From Planctomicrobium sp051465645 (lineage in GTDB: Bacteria; Planctomycetota; Planctomycetia; Planctomycetales; Planctomycetaceae): a stretch of DNA of 64,000 nt. Shown piece after piece: positions 1 to 8,958 of this stretch (position 1 is its first letter; each line of letters starts with the position of its first letter). The notes beneath the pieces were generated by a model. That model was not told the origin of the DNA, searched no databases, and saw nothing but the letters and a program-made list of their open reading frames with translations. The stretch spans positions 2,542,001-2,606,000 of the forward strand of contig NZ_CP195790.1 in the NCBI RefSeq assembly GCF_051465645.1, written 5' to 3'. The translations under genes were made by a program, and so were the position numbers.

Positions 1-1
1 G

Positions 2-628
2 CCCATCGTTCAATGTCGCACAGTTTCCAGCCCTCCAGTGCTGGATGGCCTGCTGTCTGACGCATGTTGGGCACAGGCAATCGAAATCCGACTTGGGGAG
101 GAGCAGAGTGAAACATACATCGGATCACGGATCGATTCTTTAACCCGAACCGGTGGCAGTGAAGCGAAACCTGTCGTGTTCATCGCTCGCGACGCTCGGT
201 TCCTGTACCTCGCCGCCACGGTCCCCATCGATCCCTCACTCCCCAACGACCCGCCAGAACTTCCCGGGCGAACACACGATTCTGAATTCGCCAACTTCGA
301 TCGACTCTGTTTCCAGTTCGACGTGGACAGAGACTATGCAACGTATTACCAGTTCGAAGTTGATCAGCGCGGACATACTCGCGACTCCTGCTGGGGAGAC
401 CAGTCCTATAACCCGAGCTGGTTTTGTGCAGCAACAAGGACCGCAGACGCATGGCGCGTCGAGTGTGCGATTCCACTTGATGAATTACTGCCAGCGGACC
501 GCATCTCCGACACGGCATGGGGAGTTGGAATCACTCGAATCATGCCCGGGCGCGGATCTCACAGCTGGACCTCATCCGGAGCGACAGTTCCCCAACCTGC
601 GAAGTTCGGACTCGTGCGATTCGAGTAG
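2..628 (+). CDS. CBM9-like (DOMON-type) domain protein, 5' end outside the window
   Basis: The reading frame is open to the left edge, so the N-terminus is missing; the first in-window start (GTG at 38) falls inside the domain. The visible part begins with a PPVLDG...W motif typical of family 9 carbohydrate-binding-like domains (a leading 'target is X' strand and Trp) and runs through to a WRVECAIP-type strand and a final short strand near the stop. In planctomycetes such domains are often carried by secreted proteins, alone or at the end of larger enzymes. No catalytic residues are visible. A bidirectional-looking hairpin follows at 667-691. The family call is by pattern; ligand and full architecture are unknown. 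Confidence 0.6.
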   Translation, partial: PIVQCRTVSSPPVLDGLLSDACWAQAIEIRLGEEQSETYIGSRIDSLTRTGGSEAKPVVFIARDARFLYLAATVPIDPSLPNDPPELPGRTHDSEFANFDRLCFQFDVDRDYATYYQFEVDQRGHTRDSCWGDQSYNPSWFCAATRTADAWRVECAIPLDELLPADRISDTAWGVGITRIMPGRGSHSWTSSGATVPQPAKFGLVRFE

Positions 629-660
629 AGCAAGCAGGTTGCAATTCATCCGACTGCCTA

Positions 661-691
661 CAAAAAAACTCCCTGTTCATCACAGGGAGTT
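661..691 (-). terminator. intrinsic terminator of the lipoprotein gene
   Basis: A perfect 10-bp stem (AACTCCCTGT / ACAGGGAGTT, 667-676 with 682-691) with a 5-nt loop is followed, read leftward, by seven T residues. It lies 37 nt past the stop of the leftward gene ending at 728. Confidence 0.85.
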
Positions 692-727
692 CGATCTGAA
701 CGTTTCAATTGCGACAGACGACACTGA

Positions 728-1189
728 CTACTTCTTATCGCTGACCAGTTCAAAGTTGAACTGATTCTCTCCTGTTTGCGCCACCTCAGCAGTGAACTCA
801 CTTTTCTCGTTGTACTTCTTTGGAAGTAACTGAGCAGGGGCACCCGGCGTTTCGCTATCTCCCTTGCTTGCTCCACCAAACTGTCGAATCTCGACGCGGT
901 ACTTCCCCGGTGGAATTTCGACCTGATACTCCCCCTGATTCACTGCTGCGAGATAGTCAATGGGGGCCGTGTTCGGAAGCGGCTTCGCCTCATGGACAAC
1001 AAACGAGATCTGCCCGGGATCCAATGCTTTCCCGTCCAGCATCACCTTCCCTTTGGCAATGATCATCCCTGAAGCGACAGGCAACGTCGGTTCCTGGCAC
1101 CCTGTCAGACAGAGGCAGACGGATAACAACATCCAGCAGGATGCAAATGCTCCAAAGATGCGCATGATAGAAGTTCTCGTTTGTTGCAT
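728..1189 (-). CDS. Small lipoprotein with a carboxypeptidase-regulatory-like (transthyretin-like) fold
   Basis: A hydrophobic signal segment ends in a lipobox, LTGC, with the acylated Cys at residue 31, so the protein is probably membrane anchored. The rest (about 120 aa) has the pattern seen in many planctomycete lipoproteins: a 'GKVMLDGKAL' strand, a short beta-rich body, and a 'PPGKYRVEI' strand. It lies directly downstream of the DUF1559 gene, with 79 nt between them, on the same strand. DUF1559 plus such a lipoprotein is a recurrent planctomycete pair. A second in-frame ATG at 1165 is an alternative start that would leave a more compact signal peptide. Function is unknown. Confidence 0.75.
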   Translation of the reverse strand: MQQTRTSIMRIFGAFASCWMLLSVCLCLTGCQEPTLPVASGMIIAKGKVMLDGKALDPGQISFVVHEAKPLPNTAPIDYLAAVNQGEYQVEIPPGKYRVEIRQFGGASKGDSETPGAPAQLLPKKYNEKSEFTAEVAQTGENQFNFELVSDKK

Positions 1190-1268
1190 TCGGCGGAGTC
1201 AGAAACTGTGATCAACCGTCAGGGAAGTCGAGATTCCCCTGCGGCGCTCAAATGGAGATCAACTTTGC

Positions 1269-2279
1269 CTAAAAGTCGCCTGTAACCTCTCCACCGGCTC
1301 GGGTGGCGAGAGAGCGGTAAAGCGTGCTATCGATGTTCTCATTAGCAAATCGAACAGCACCATCAACCATGGCAACGTGGACGCCTCCAGTATGCGCGCT
1401 GCGTGCATGGAGATAGTTATTTCCGCCATTCACATTCGCACAAGGAACCGGAGCGAAATCAGTCACACATCGAGTCAGTCGATCGGTCTGACGAGAGTTC
1501 GGTGGATTGATGGCGCTGAACCATGTCGTCGAACCAAAGTTATTCCAGATCGCTCCATGCCACGCTGAAGAAGTATCAACTCCGCCTCCAGAGGTTTTAC
1601 AAGGGACAAGGCGAATCTCTCCCAGGAAAAGCGTGTTTGAGGTTCCATCGACAACATCTCGCATTTTCGTACTCGACATTGCGAAGAACATTCCATTAAG
1701 TCGTGGAGACTGGTCAGTTGAAGCAGCAGCATGAGTTCCCAGGCTGCCTTGACATCCGGCATAATTCGTGAACGAATGTGCGATCATCGTCAATGAATCT
1801 GACAACAAATCCCGTTTGTCACTATTTGGGTCACTTGGACAGCGAAGCACCGAAATCACGACTCCACGACCTGGGTAGGTTGAGGTTGCAGCGGAGGTAC
1901 TCATCAGCGGTGAAATCTGATTATAGAGCGGCCCTTGCTCTATATATGGAAAGATCTGAGGAACCCAACTCATTCGAACAACGGGCTTTCCAAAATCTGG
2001 ACCGGCACCGCCAGGTTGACTCCACACAGTACTACCAATGCACCCAGGCGGAAAAACGCTATGAGTGTCGTGATAGTTGTGTAGAGCAATCGCAATCTGC
2101 TTCAAATTGTTTTTACATTGCGATCGACGCGCCGCCTCTCTCGCCTGTTGAACAGCGGGCAGCAATAGCGCAATCAGAATTGCAATAATTGCGATCACAA
2201 CAAGCAATTCGATCAACGTAAAGGCGACGTTCCTTCGGTGATCCAAGGCACGAATTCGTCCACCATAGAGATTTCTCAT
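1269..2279 (-). CDS. DUF1559 protein with type IV prepilin-like N-terminus
   Basis: This 336-aa protein starts with a short basic leader followed by an FTLIELL...IAIIAIL helix (about residues 20-45), the class III signal of prepilins and pseudopilins. A basic patch with AREAARRSQC follows, the standard start of the planctomycete DUF1559 body. Near the C-terminus is the characteristic H-x(n)-DG box (VHVAMVDGAVRF). These proteins are expected to be processed by a prepilin peptidase and exposed at the surface. DUF1559 families are heavily duplicated in planctomycetes, and a second member lies at 5829-6971. The specific role is unknown. Confidence 0.9.
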   Translation of the reverse strand: MRNLYGGRIRALDHRRNVAFTLIELLVVIAIIAILIALLLPAVQQAREAARRSQCKNNLKQIAIALHNYHDTHSVFPPGCIGSTVWSQPGGAGPDFGKPVVRMSWVPQIFPYIEQGPLYNQISPLMSTSAATSTYPGRGVVISVLRCPSDPNSDKRDLLSDSLTMIAHSFTNYAGCQGSLGTHAAASTDQSPRLNGMFFAMSSTKMRDVVDGTSNTLFLGEIRLVPCKTSGGGVDTSSAWHGAIWNNFGSTTWFSAINPPNSRQTDRLTRCVTDFAPVPCANVNGGNNYLHARSAHTGGVHVAMVDGAVRFANENIDSTLYRSLATRAGGEVTGDF

Positions 2280-2898
2280 AACACCTCCTCTGCATCACAA
2301 GATTCGACGAACGAGAACGCCGTGATAAAAAGACAAATCTCAGGCCGAACAGCCTTACCGACGACCTGACAGATTTTTCAGTAGAAAATCAGTCGTGCAC
2401 ATGAAGAGAAGTTTGTCACCCATATTGATGACCAAACTCCACATCAGTTGCTGTCACGGAGTTGCCTGATGAATGAACGCGATTGCACCGAGCGCGGCAG
2501 ATTAACAAGGGCCCCGAAGATAAACATCAGCACATATCAACAACGAATCGCCACTGTACCAACAGCGTGAAGACTGTCAACAAAAACATCAACACTTACA
2601 AAGATGTTATTCGACTTTCCGCCGGACAAGATCGCGTACGATCAAAATTGCCGTCAGCGATAAGACTTAGAGAATTCACCCGCCGCACACTGAAAAGTGG
2701 GGCAAAGAGCTCAAGCATCAGCAGAACAAGCATGTTCACGAGGATGCTGCCGGCGTGCATAGAAGAAGTCAGCACCCTGCCAGACCGAAAGTCACCTCTC
2801 TCGATGACAGCGGATGCAGAATCACATTCGTATAAGCATGCCGCGCAGAAAATATCTCATCGATTGAGATCCTTCCTGCGCGGCCATTCGTCTCCAAA
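2280..2898. other. Intergenic region, about 620 bp
   Basis: It separates the DUF1559 gene from the ABC-F gene, both leftward. Near 2332-2375 there is an imperfect inverted repeat. At 2840-2884 a strong two-level hairpin lies just past the ABC-F stop (separate entry). A 139-codon rightward frame at 2483-2902 has no recognisable domain and overlaps that hairpin, so I do not call it a gene. The promoter of the DUF1559 gene should lie in the left part. Confidence 0.5.
2840..2884 (-). terminator. Hairpin downstream of the ABC-F gene
   Basis: The outer stem GCCGCGCAG / CTGCGCGGC (9 bp) encloses an inner stem ATCTCA / TGAGAT. It begins 15 nt beyond the ABC-F stop codon. There is no T-tract on the leftward strand, so it may act as a 3' stabilising structure or a Rho-assisted terminator rather than a classical intrinsic terminator. 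Confidence 0.5.
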
Positions 2899-4722
2899 TT
2901 AGATCGACTCTCGCGCAGCGAGGTTTTCCCAACGAGCGTAGGAGTTCACAAGCTCAGTCCCGATCTGTTCGAGACGGCCAGTGAGCTTCGCAATATCATC
3001 GCTTCCTTTTTTGAAGAAGGAAGGATCTGCCATCTGAACGTGCAGGTCAGCTTGTTCCTTTTCAAGCAACTCAATTTTGCCAGGCAACCGTTCCAATTCC
3101 TGACGTTCTTTATAGTTGAGTTTTGGACCAGTTGGCTTCGCAGGAGTAGCGGGTACGGCTGATGTCACGGCTGTCCGCACTGGAGACGCGGCGGCCTTGG
3201 CCTCGCGTGCTTCGCGTTCAAGGGCAATATCCCGCTGGCGAACATAATCGTCATAGCCACCGTCGTACTCACGAATCGAACCGTCACCATTCACGACAAT
3301 CGTACTCGTGACGAGATTGTTCAGGAATTGGCGATCGTGACTCACAATCAGAACGGTCCCTGCATAACTGTCGACCAGCTCTTCCAGCAGCTCCAGTGTC
3401 TCGGAATCCAGATCGTTCGTCGGTTCGTCGAGCACCATAATGTTCGACGGCTTCTTGAAGATCTTGGCCAGCAACATCCGGTTTCGCTCCCCTCCGGAAA
3501 GGGAGCGAGCAGGGCGGCGGGCGCGTTCTGGAGTGAAAAGAAAGTCCTGAAGATATCCGTAGATATGCTTCCGCTGACCATTAATCTCGATGGACTCTTG
3601 CCCTTCGCCGACGTTTTCGACAATCGTTTTATCTTCTTCAATCTGTTCTCGCAGCTGATCGAAATAGATCACCTGCAGATTGGAACCGTGTCGAATCTTA
3701 CCAGAGGTTGGCTCCAATTGTCCGAGCAGCAGCTTGAGAAGCGTACTTTTTCCGGCGCCGTTCGGCCCGATCACTCCGATCCTGTCTCCTCGGGTAATGA
3801 CCGTGGAGAAATCCTGGATAATCGTGCGATCACCGTACGAGAACGAAATATTCGTCGCTTCAGCAACCAGATGACCGGAACGTTCTGCAGTGCTCGCCTG
3901 CATCTTGACGTTCCCAACCTGATTGCGACGTGCGCTCCGCTCATCTCGCATTTTCTTCAGTGCACGGACCCGTCCCTCATTTCGGGTACGGCGCGCTCTG
4001 ATCCCCTGACGAATCCAGACTTCTTCAACGGCAAGTTTCTTATCGAACAGGGCGTTCTGCTTTTCCTCTGCTTCGAGTGCCTGTTGCTTCCGTTTGAGAA
4101 ATGTGCCGTAATCACATGTCCAGTCGAACAGTCGCCCTCGATCTACTTCGAGAATTCGGGTGGACAACGCCTGCAGGAACGCACGGTCGTGCGTGACGAA
4201 GATGAGAGTCCCTTCATACTGCTGAAGGAAGCCTTCCAACCAGGTGATTGAATCGATGTCGAGGTGGTTTGTCGGTTCATCCAGCAGCAGAATGTCTGGA
4301 CTTTGGATCAACGCCTGAGCAAGCAAGGCCCGTCGTTTCATCCCGGATGACAATGTTGAAAATTGCTGCGATCCATCAAGCCCCATGCGATCGAGAATGC
4401 GCTCGACCGCCTGCTCGGCTTCCCAGTCCATTCCGTGTTCGTGCTGTTCCCAGCCGTCACAAACGAGTTCAGCAATTGTTTGCGTCGTCCCGGTTGGAAC
4501 TTCCTGAATCAGACGGCCAACTCGAGCTCCGGCCGCCAGTTTGACTTCTCCGTCATCAGGAGGGACGGTGCCAGCCATAATCTTCATCAGAGTCGATTTG
4601 CCGGCGCCGTTTCTGCCGAGCAATCCGATGCGTTCTCCCCGTTGAATTTCCAGATCAATGTTTTCCAACAGGATCTCGCCGCTCCAAGTGAAGGACACGC
4701 GACGAAGACTAAGCAACGACAT
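2899..4722 (-). CDS. uup: ABC-F family ATPase, Uup type
   Basis: This is a soluble protein of 607 aa with two ATP-binding cassettes and no membrane segments. The first cassette has Walker A GRNGAGKST (36-44), a degenerate signature LSSGM (124-128) and Walker B ILLLDEP followed by TNHLD. The second has GPNGAGKST, the canonical LSGGE signature and VLDEPTNDLD. The linker between them is long, helical and rich in charged residues. The C-terminus carries a Uup-like coiled-coil tail (NYKERQELERLPGKI... region). ABC-F proteins act on the ribosome or on DNA structures; the tail favours Uup, linked in E. coli to transposon excision control and ribosome biogenesis. Length fits the family. Confidence 0.9.
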   Translation of the reverse strand: MSLLSLRRVSFTWSGEILLENIDLEIQRGERIGLLGRNGAGKSTLMKIMAGTVPPDDGEVKLAAGARVGRLIQEVPTGTTQTIAELVCDGWEQHEHGMDWEAEQAVERILDRMGLDGSQQFSTLSSGMKRRALLAQALIQSPDILLLDEPTNHLDIDSITWLEGFLQQYEGTLIFVTHDRAFLQALSTRILEVDRGRLFDWTCDYGTFLKRKQQALEAEEKQNALFDKKLAVEEVWIRQGIRARRTRNEGRVRALKKMRDERSARRNQVGNVKMQASTAERSGHLVAEATNISFSYGDRTIIQDFSTVITRGDRIGVIGPNGAGKSTLLKLLLGQLEPTSGKIRHGSNLQVIYFDQLREQIEEDKTIVENVGEGQESIEINGQRKHIYGYLQDFLFTPERARRPARSLSGGERNRMLLAKIFKKPSNIMVLDEPTNDLDSETLELLEELVDSYAGTVLIVSHDRQFLNNLVTSTIVVNGDGSIREYDGGYDDYVRQRDIALEREAREAKAAASPVRTAVTSAVPATPAKPTGPKLNYKERQELERLPGKIELLEKEQADLHVQMADPSFFKKGSDDIAKLTGRLEQIGTELVNSYARWENLAARESI

Positions 4723-5061
4723 TCAAAACTCCGGGAGACACTCTCAAGAAAACCATGAATCGGCGCTCGAATTTGCAGTGAAGGCGAAATCCGTTGAAAA
4801 CACGGATGCCGCTTCATGAACCGCAGTGAGGAACGACTCACAATCAGGGACCTGGACCACTACAACAGATGCAAACCTGACGAGGCCAGACCAGATAGTC
4901 TATCGGCCGACATCCCACATGAGAAATGCAGGAGGCCGGCCGATACCGAAGGAGAGAAATTTCAATTCGTCGCCGTCGCCCGTGGGGGAGCGTTATCAGG
5001 CATTTCTTCACAAAATGGGGAAGTACCTGTCACACCCCAGAAGGACGCCATAGATGGACGG
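4723..5061. other. Intergenic region without recognisable gene
   Basis: About 340 bp between two leftward genes. Several short frames cross it but none carries a domain or a good ribosome binding site. It presumably holds the ABC-F promoter. Confidence 0.4.
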
Positions 5062-5562
5062 TTAAATCTGAAAGTCGTAGCCAGATGGCGGGCCAAGCAC
5101 AGTCGAACCTTTTCCGCGTCCTCGAGTCAGAATGACGTGCCGTCCCTGATCCCGATATTCAACGGAAGTCATCAGCGATCGGACCAGCGAGGTGTTTCGG
5201 TTCGCGGACGTTTGTTTGAACAATCCACTTTCACCCGAAACAGCTTCGGCTGAAGTTGAACGCGATCCGTTAATCTCAATCCAGACACCCTCTGGAGAGG
5301 TACTGAAACGGAGCTGCACGACATTGCCATCTCCCGGTTGGATTTGTTTGAAAACCGATTCCAAAGCCTCAGAAGCCGCAATCTGTACTGCAAACCCATC
5401 TGTCGCGGAAAACGGTTGACCTCCCATAGAACTCATGATGTCCGCAATCGCGGCCGGGATATCATCTCGACAACGCAGGGTCGCTTCAGCCAATTCCAGT
5501 CGAGAATGGACTGGTTGAGAAAGTCGCGGAATCGTGCGTGTTGCGGTTGATGAGATCATCAT
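5062..5562 (-). CDS. Anti-sigma-factor-like ATPase-fold protein (RsbW/HATPase_c_2 type)
   Basis: The 166-aa protein has the layout of RsbW/SpoIIAB-like serine kinases: a short N-terminal strand, a helix with DIPAAIADIM, then FAVQIAASEALESVFKQ, which resembles the N-box helix (usually ExxxNAxxH). The core N-box Asn and His appear changed (EALESVFK), and a clear G-box is not seen; the C-terminal region (GRHVILTRGRGKG) keeps the last strand. This may be a regulatory protein with altered ATP binding. It stands alone on the leftward strand, with no anti-anti-sigma partner next to it. The family is a tentative pattern-based call. Confidence 0.5.
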   Translation of the reverse strand: MMISSTATRTIPRLSQPVHSRLELAEATLRCRDDIPAAIADIMSSMGGQPFSATDGFAVQIAASEALESVFKQIQPGDGNVVQLRFSTSPEGVWIEINGSRSTSAEAVSGESGLFKQTSANRNTSLVRSLMTSVEYRDQGRHVILTRGRGKGSTVLGPPSGYDFQI

Positions 5563-5745
5563 GAATACCTTCAGAAGTAGGCAAAACTAAATCGTCTGCG
5601 TGCGAGAACTGGTCAGAAAATCGTTAAAAACCGAGAGTTCGGAATCCGCCAATCAGGCGAGTGGAACCAACACGGGTCCGATTCCGATGTCGTGAACACT
5701 ATCAATGATCTACAAAGATTCAGTGAGGGACATGTTAGGTTCTGA

Positions 5746-5783
5746 TAAAAAGACAGCGGCACAGTACAAGACTGATGCCGCTG
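5746..5783 (-). terminator. Intrinsic terminator of the second DUF1559 gene
   Basis: The stem CAGCGGCA / TGCCGCTG (5754-5761 with 5776-5783) has a 14-nt loop and is followed leftward by TCTTTTTATC. It lies 46 nt beyond the stop codon of the gene at 5829. Confidence 0.75.
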
Positions 5784-5828
5784 CAGTTTGGTTCGCAATT
5801 CTGGACTGATTTTTATTTCAGACCTGAA

Positions 5829-6971
5829 TTAGAAGCTCTGGCTCACATTTCGCTCGCCGGCTCCACCATTTCTGGTGACCAACGCTGCAATGACGTCGAT
5901 TGCTGAATCTTCGTCGAGGAAACGAACTGATCCGTCACCAAACAGAACATTCAACCCGCCTGGGTGGAAGGCGAATGGCTGGGAAGAACCTTCTGTCCCG
6001 TAAGCAGTTGGACCTGACCCAACAGTTCCGAAGCCGCTTGCTCCGTATGTTTCAGAGGCGTGGTCGTATCCATTTGTTCGGTTAAGGTAGAAACCGCCTG
6101 CAATGGAACCAGGAATCGAAACACCAGTTTTGTCAGATCCAGCAAACAGAATGTCCGAAGCTGGGCGAGACCATCCCCCGGCATTTGTGTGGTGCTCAGT
6201 CAGATTTGGACTGACCTGATTTCCACGGCGATAGACATATGGGCGTCCGCCGGATTCCCAGATCGCGATGGTGTTTGACAAACCGTCGGTGATGTCAGTG
6301 AAAGTCAGCTTGGAGTTTTTCGGAGCAAACCCGTTTGTCACTACCGAACTGCTTGCACTGGCTTCACTTGCACGGGATGTGCTTCCGATAATTGGTCGAG
6401 TTTGATCAGCTGTTGCTGTCCCGGATGATGGTGGAACCCAGGTGCTTGCCAGATACGGATCGACACCAAGTGAGCCTGCGTAATCGCCGACTGCAACAAC
6501 CCCAACCCAAGCACTTGATCCGCCAGTGAAGCCGTCTGGGTTATGATCGAGAACATTGTTATGACGAGGAGCTGATGGGCACTCGTAAGTCTTGATTCGC
6601 TGTTGAGTCACACCCTGATTGTCAACGTGACTCCAGTTCTTTGTTTGATCGTACTGATCCCACAGCCCTTTCTGCTCAATATATGGCAGAAGCTTCGTGA
6701 AGATTCCAATTCGTGCTCCCCCGGCAATCGCAGGACGTCCACCGGAAGGAATAACACCTTTGCTGTCGTGGAAGTTGTGAATTGCGATCCCGATTTGCTT
6801 CAGATTGTTCACGCACTGTGAACGACGAGCCGCTTCACGAGCTGATTGAACAGCTGGAAGGAGCACAGCAACCAGAATTGCGATGATCGCAATAACGACA
6901 AGAAGTTCGATTAAGGTGAACCCACTTCTTGGCTTTGAACTCAACTGTCGGGAGCGGATACGGGTATTCAT
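5829..6971 (-). CDS. DUF1559 protein with type IV prepilin-like N-terminus
   Basis: The second DUF1559 member of the window is 380 aa from the chosen ATG at 6971. The open frame continues to 7139, but that extension is Cys/Arg-rich and unlike the family; from 6971 the protein has the expected basic leader and then GFTLIELLVV, with the Gly|Phe prepilin cleavage site. The body has the usual SAREAARRSQCVNNLKQIGIAIHNFHD stretch, and the C-terminal signature is HPGGLNVLFGDGSVRFL (H-x(n)-DG box). It is expected to be exported and pilin-like. It is monocistronic with its own terminator. Confidence 0.9.
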   Translation of the reverse strand: MNTRIRSRQLSSKPRSGFTLIELLVVIAIIAILVAVLLPAVQSAREAARRSQCVNNLKQIGIAIHNFHDSKGVIPSGGRPAIAGGARIGIFTKLLPYIEQKGLWDQYDQTKNWSHVDNQGVTQQRIKTYECPSAPRHNNVLDHNPDGFTGGSSAWVGVVAVGDYAGSLGVDPYLASTWVPPSSGTATADQTRPIIGSTSRASEASASSSVVTNGFAPKNSKLTFTDITDGLSNTIAIWESGGRPYVYRRGNQVSPNLTEHHTNAGGWSRPASDILFAGSDKTGVSIPGSIAGGFYLNRTNGYDHASETYGASGFGTVGSGPTAYGTEGSSQPFAFHPGGLNVLFGDGSVRFLDEDSAIDVIAALVTRNGGAGERNVSQSF

Positions 6972-7310
6972 TGCTTGCGAGGCCCTTAATTTAAACAGAC
7001 TCAGCAGCCGTGGAGCGAAGGAAGCTCCATCGAAAAACTGCTTCAGGCAGGAAACAGGTGGAAAGAAATTCAAACTTGGACAGGAGCAATCTCGGCTACG
7101 AACCTTTTTGCGTCGACGGGTGGTAGAAGCCCTCAGCAAAACAGTTCAAACGGATTGAAACCCCTCTCCATCAACCAACTCAAGCAACCAAAGCACAGGG
7201 TTTGAAAAGCGATTGCCAGACCGATTCGATCGATTTGCGTCGCGCCATTTCGGCGACTTCACCAGAAGATCTGGATCCGCGTGCTCGAAAAGGGCACTCC
7301 AAAAAACACA

Positions 7311-8081
7311 CTAACGTTTCAAATTAATCATCTGCGGTTGCTGATCAGCCGCAGTGACAACGAACTCAAATGGAGAAAGTGAAGGCTCCATGAGGTCTTT
7401 CGATAGGACGTTATTCCCTCGAAACACAGAGTCCCGAGTCTTGATCAGCGGGCGCCAAGTGGCGGTCATTCGGTAATTACCTGGCAACACACCGTCGCCC
7501 TGATTGTGTGTTGTCCATTCGACTTCGCCGCGAGCATTCACAACTCCAAGCACGGTTGTCGACTTTGACGAAGTCAACTGCGGGTGCAGCGTTAACACGG
7601 CCCCCTCAGCAGGCTTTCCATCAAACTGAACAATCAACGGAAGCGACTGCAGAGGCTGCCCAAAGGCGGCAGAAATCAACGCCCCGCTGAACCAAACCGA
7701 CGCCACAAGTGCAAACACAATTCCAGCGGCACTGGATGCCAGAAACAGGGGAGACTGACTCCAGTGACCTGACAGGCGTTTTTGAGTGTCGGGATCAACC
7801 TGCAGGCGATGAAACCTCGACCCGAGCGTGATTCTATCAACAACACGCTCAACACCAGCAATACGTGAAACAATGCTCACAAGCAGCAAGCGGTGATATG
7901 ACGAATCCACGGTGCCGGTCAAAGTCACAACCTGACCAAGCACCTGAACATGCACACTCAAACGCATCGTCTCGCCAAGATCGGCCAGTCGATCAATCAC
8001 ATGCAGACGCAATTCAGCGTCCAACTGAGCAGACACCTCGTCGCGAGCACCAGATCCGATTATGGTTTTCGATTTCATCAC
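7311..8081 (-). CDS. BON domain - transmembrane - carboxypeptidase-regulatory-like protein
   Basis: The 256-aa protein has three parts. Residues about 18-90 form a BON-like domain (LRLHVIDRL..., HVQVLGQVVTLTGTVDSSYHRLLLVSIVSRIAGVERVVDRI), a fold found in proteins that contact membranes. A hydrophobic helix (about 112-137) follows. The C-terminal region (about 150-256) begins with a 'LIVQFDGKPAEGAVLTLHP' strand and ends in a PGNYRMTATW strand, as in the beta-sandwich domains of planctomycete lipoproteins. This suggests a cytoplasmic BON sensor joined to an exported beta-sandwich. A small Cys-tailed frame lies just upstream on the same strand. Function is unknown. Confidence 0.7.
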   Translation of the reverse strand: MMKSKTIIGSGARDEVSAQLDAELRLHVIDRLADLGETMRLSVHVQVLGQVVTLTGTVDSSYHRLLLVSIVSRIAGVERVVDRITLGSRFHRLQVDPDTQKRLSGHWSQSPLFLASSAAGIVFALVASVWFSGALISAAFGQPLQSLPLIVQFDGKPAEGAVLTLHPQLTSSKSTTVLGVVNARGEVEWTTHNQGDGVLPGNYRMTATWRPLIKTRDSVFRGNNVLSKDLMEPSLSPFEFVVTAADQQPQMINLKR

Positions 8082-8157
8082 AGCGACCTCAAAACTGATT
8101 CAATGCAAAAAGACCCAAATGTTATTCAACCGCTTTTGCTTCATCGTTTTGCAACGA

Positions 8158-8340
8158 TCAACAACATCCACAGCCACAACAAAGGTCATGCACAGCAACA
8201 GTCTGACTCGCATCGTATCGAACCAGACGCCAGGCCCATTCAGCGTCATTCACTCCGGACTCGCCAGCCAACCAAATGCCTGCAACACCGCGAACGGTAG
8301 CACCGTGCAACATTTTCAGGATGACTGATCGAGTAAACAT
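8158..8340 (-). CDS. Possible small protein with a Cys-rich tail
   Basis: This frame of about 60 codons ends in LCCGCGCC, seven Cys/Gly residues with every Cys written as TGT. It lies 76 nt upstream of the BON protein gene on the same strand, so the two could be cotranscribed. A GTG at 8349 is an alternative start. The clustered cysteines suggest metal binding, but no family is recognised and the ribosome binding site is weak. It could be fortuitous. Confidence 0.35.
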   Translation of the reverse strand: MFTRSVILKMLHGATVRGVAGIWLAGESGVNDAEWAWRLVRYDASQTVAVHDLCCGCGCC

Positions 8341-8493
8341 GTGAATCACTTTAAAACTTGACTGTCAGCACTTCGTTCGATTTTTGAATTCTTCTTGATC
8401 GGCAATCACGCCGAGCACTCGACGAAACACTTTTTAACAAACAATAGAACCACGATCAACACGGTAGTTATTGAAAATTCAAAAAAAGGGGAC

Positions 8494-8958
8494 TCAGATC
8501 CCTTCCCCGTTCGTAAATGACGGGCTGAAAACTTCTTCATGCCGCACAATTTGCCCGGCAAAAACCATCTCCAGAGTCGCCGTGTCCATTTTTTTCACGA
8601 CGTAATTTCGAATTTCGAGCAAAACGCGTCGGAAGCGACAAGTATGTTCTTGCGAACATGGCTCATAGTGCGTCGTCGAAACACAGGAAATTGGCGACAA
8701 AATCCCGTCAAAATGCCGAACAATTTCGCCCATCGTGATTCCAGCAGGTGGCTTGGCGAGGACGAATCCTCCATCACGACCAGCAATGCTGCGAACCCAG
8801 CCTTTCTCTCGCAAATCAATCATAATTTGCTCAAGAAATCGCTTCGGGATATCGTTCCGTAGAGCCATTTCGCGAATCGAAAGCGGACCACGTCCCTCAT
8901 GACCGACGAGATCAAACAGGGCACGCAATGCGTAATCGGACTTTCGGGAAAGCTTCAT
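8494..8958 (-). CDS. Rrf2 family transcriptional regulator, probably Fe-S binding
   Basis: The chosen ATG at 8958 begins MKLSRKSDYALRALF, the classical Rrf2 start; the open frame runs a further 17 codons upstream without homology. A winged helix-turn-helix (IREMALRNDIPKRFLEQIMIDLREKGWV, then GRDGGFVLAKPP) is complete. The dimerisation region carries three cysteines spaced C-x8-C-x5-C (CVSTTHYEPCSQEHTC), close to the cluster-binding triad of RirA, NsrR and IscR. This implies control by iron, Fe-S status or nitric oxide. The gene is alone and its targets are not visible. The three-Cys arrangement supports a sensor rather than an apo-type CymR relative. Confidence 0.9.
   Translation of the reverse strand: MKLSRKSDYALRALFDLVGHEGRGPLSIREMALRNDIPKRFLEQIMIDLREKGWVRSIAGRDGGFVLAKPPAGITMGEIVRHFDGILSPISCVSTTHYEPCSQEHTCRFRRVLLEIRNYVVKKMDTATLEMVFAGQIVRHEEVFSPSFTNGEGI

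Noticed and set aside
2483..2902. 139-codon rightward frame in the gap between DUF1559 and ABC-F
   Set aside because: No recognisable domain, basic low-quality composition, and it ends inside the hairpin and stop region of the ABC-F gene.
3328..4251. 307-codon rightward frame opposite the ABC-F gene
   Set aside because: It is antisense to well-supported ABC-F motifs and its sequence has no domain pattern.
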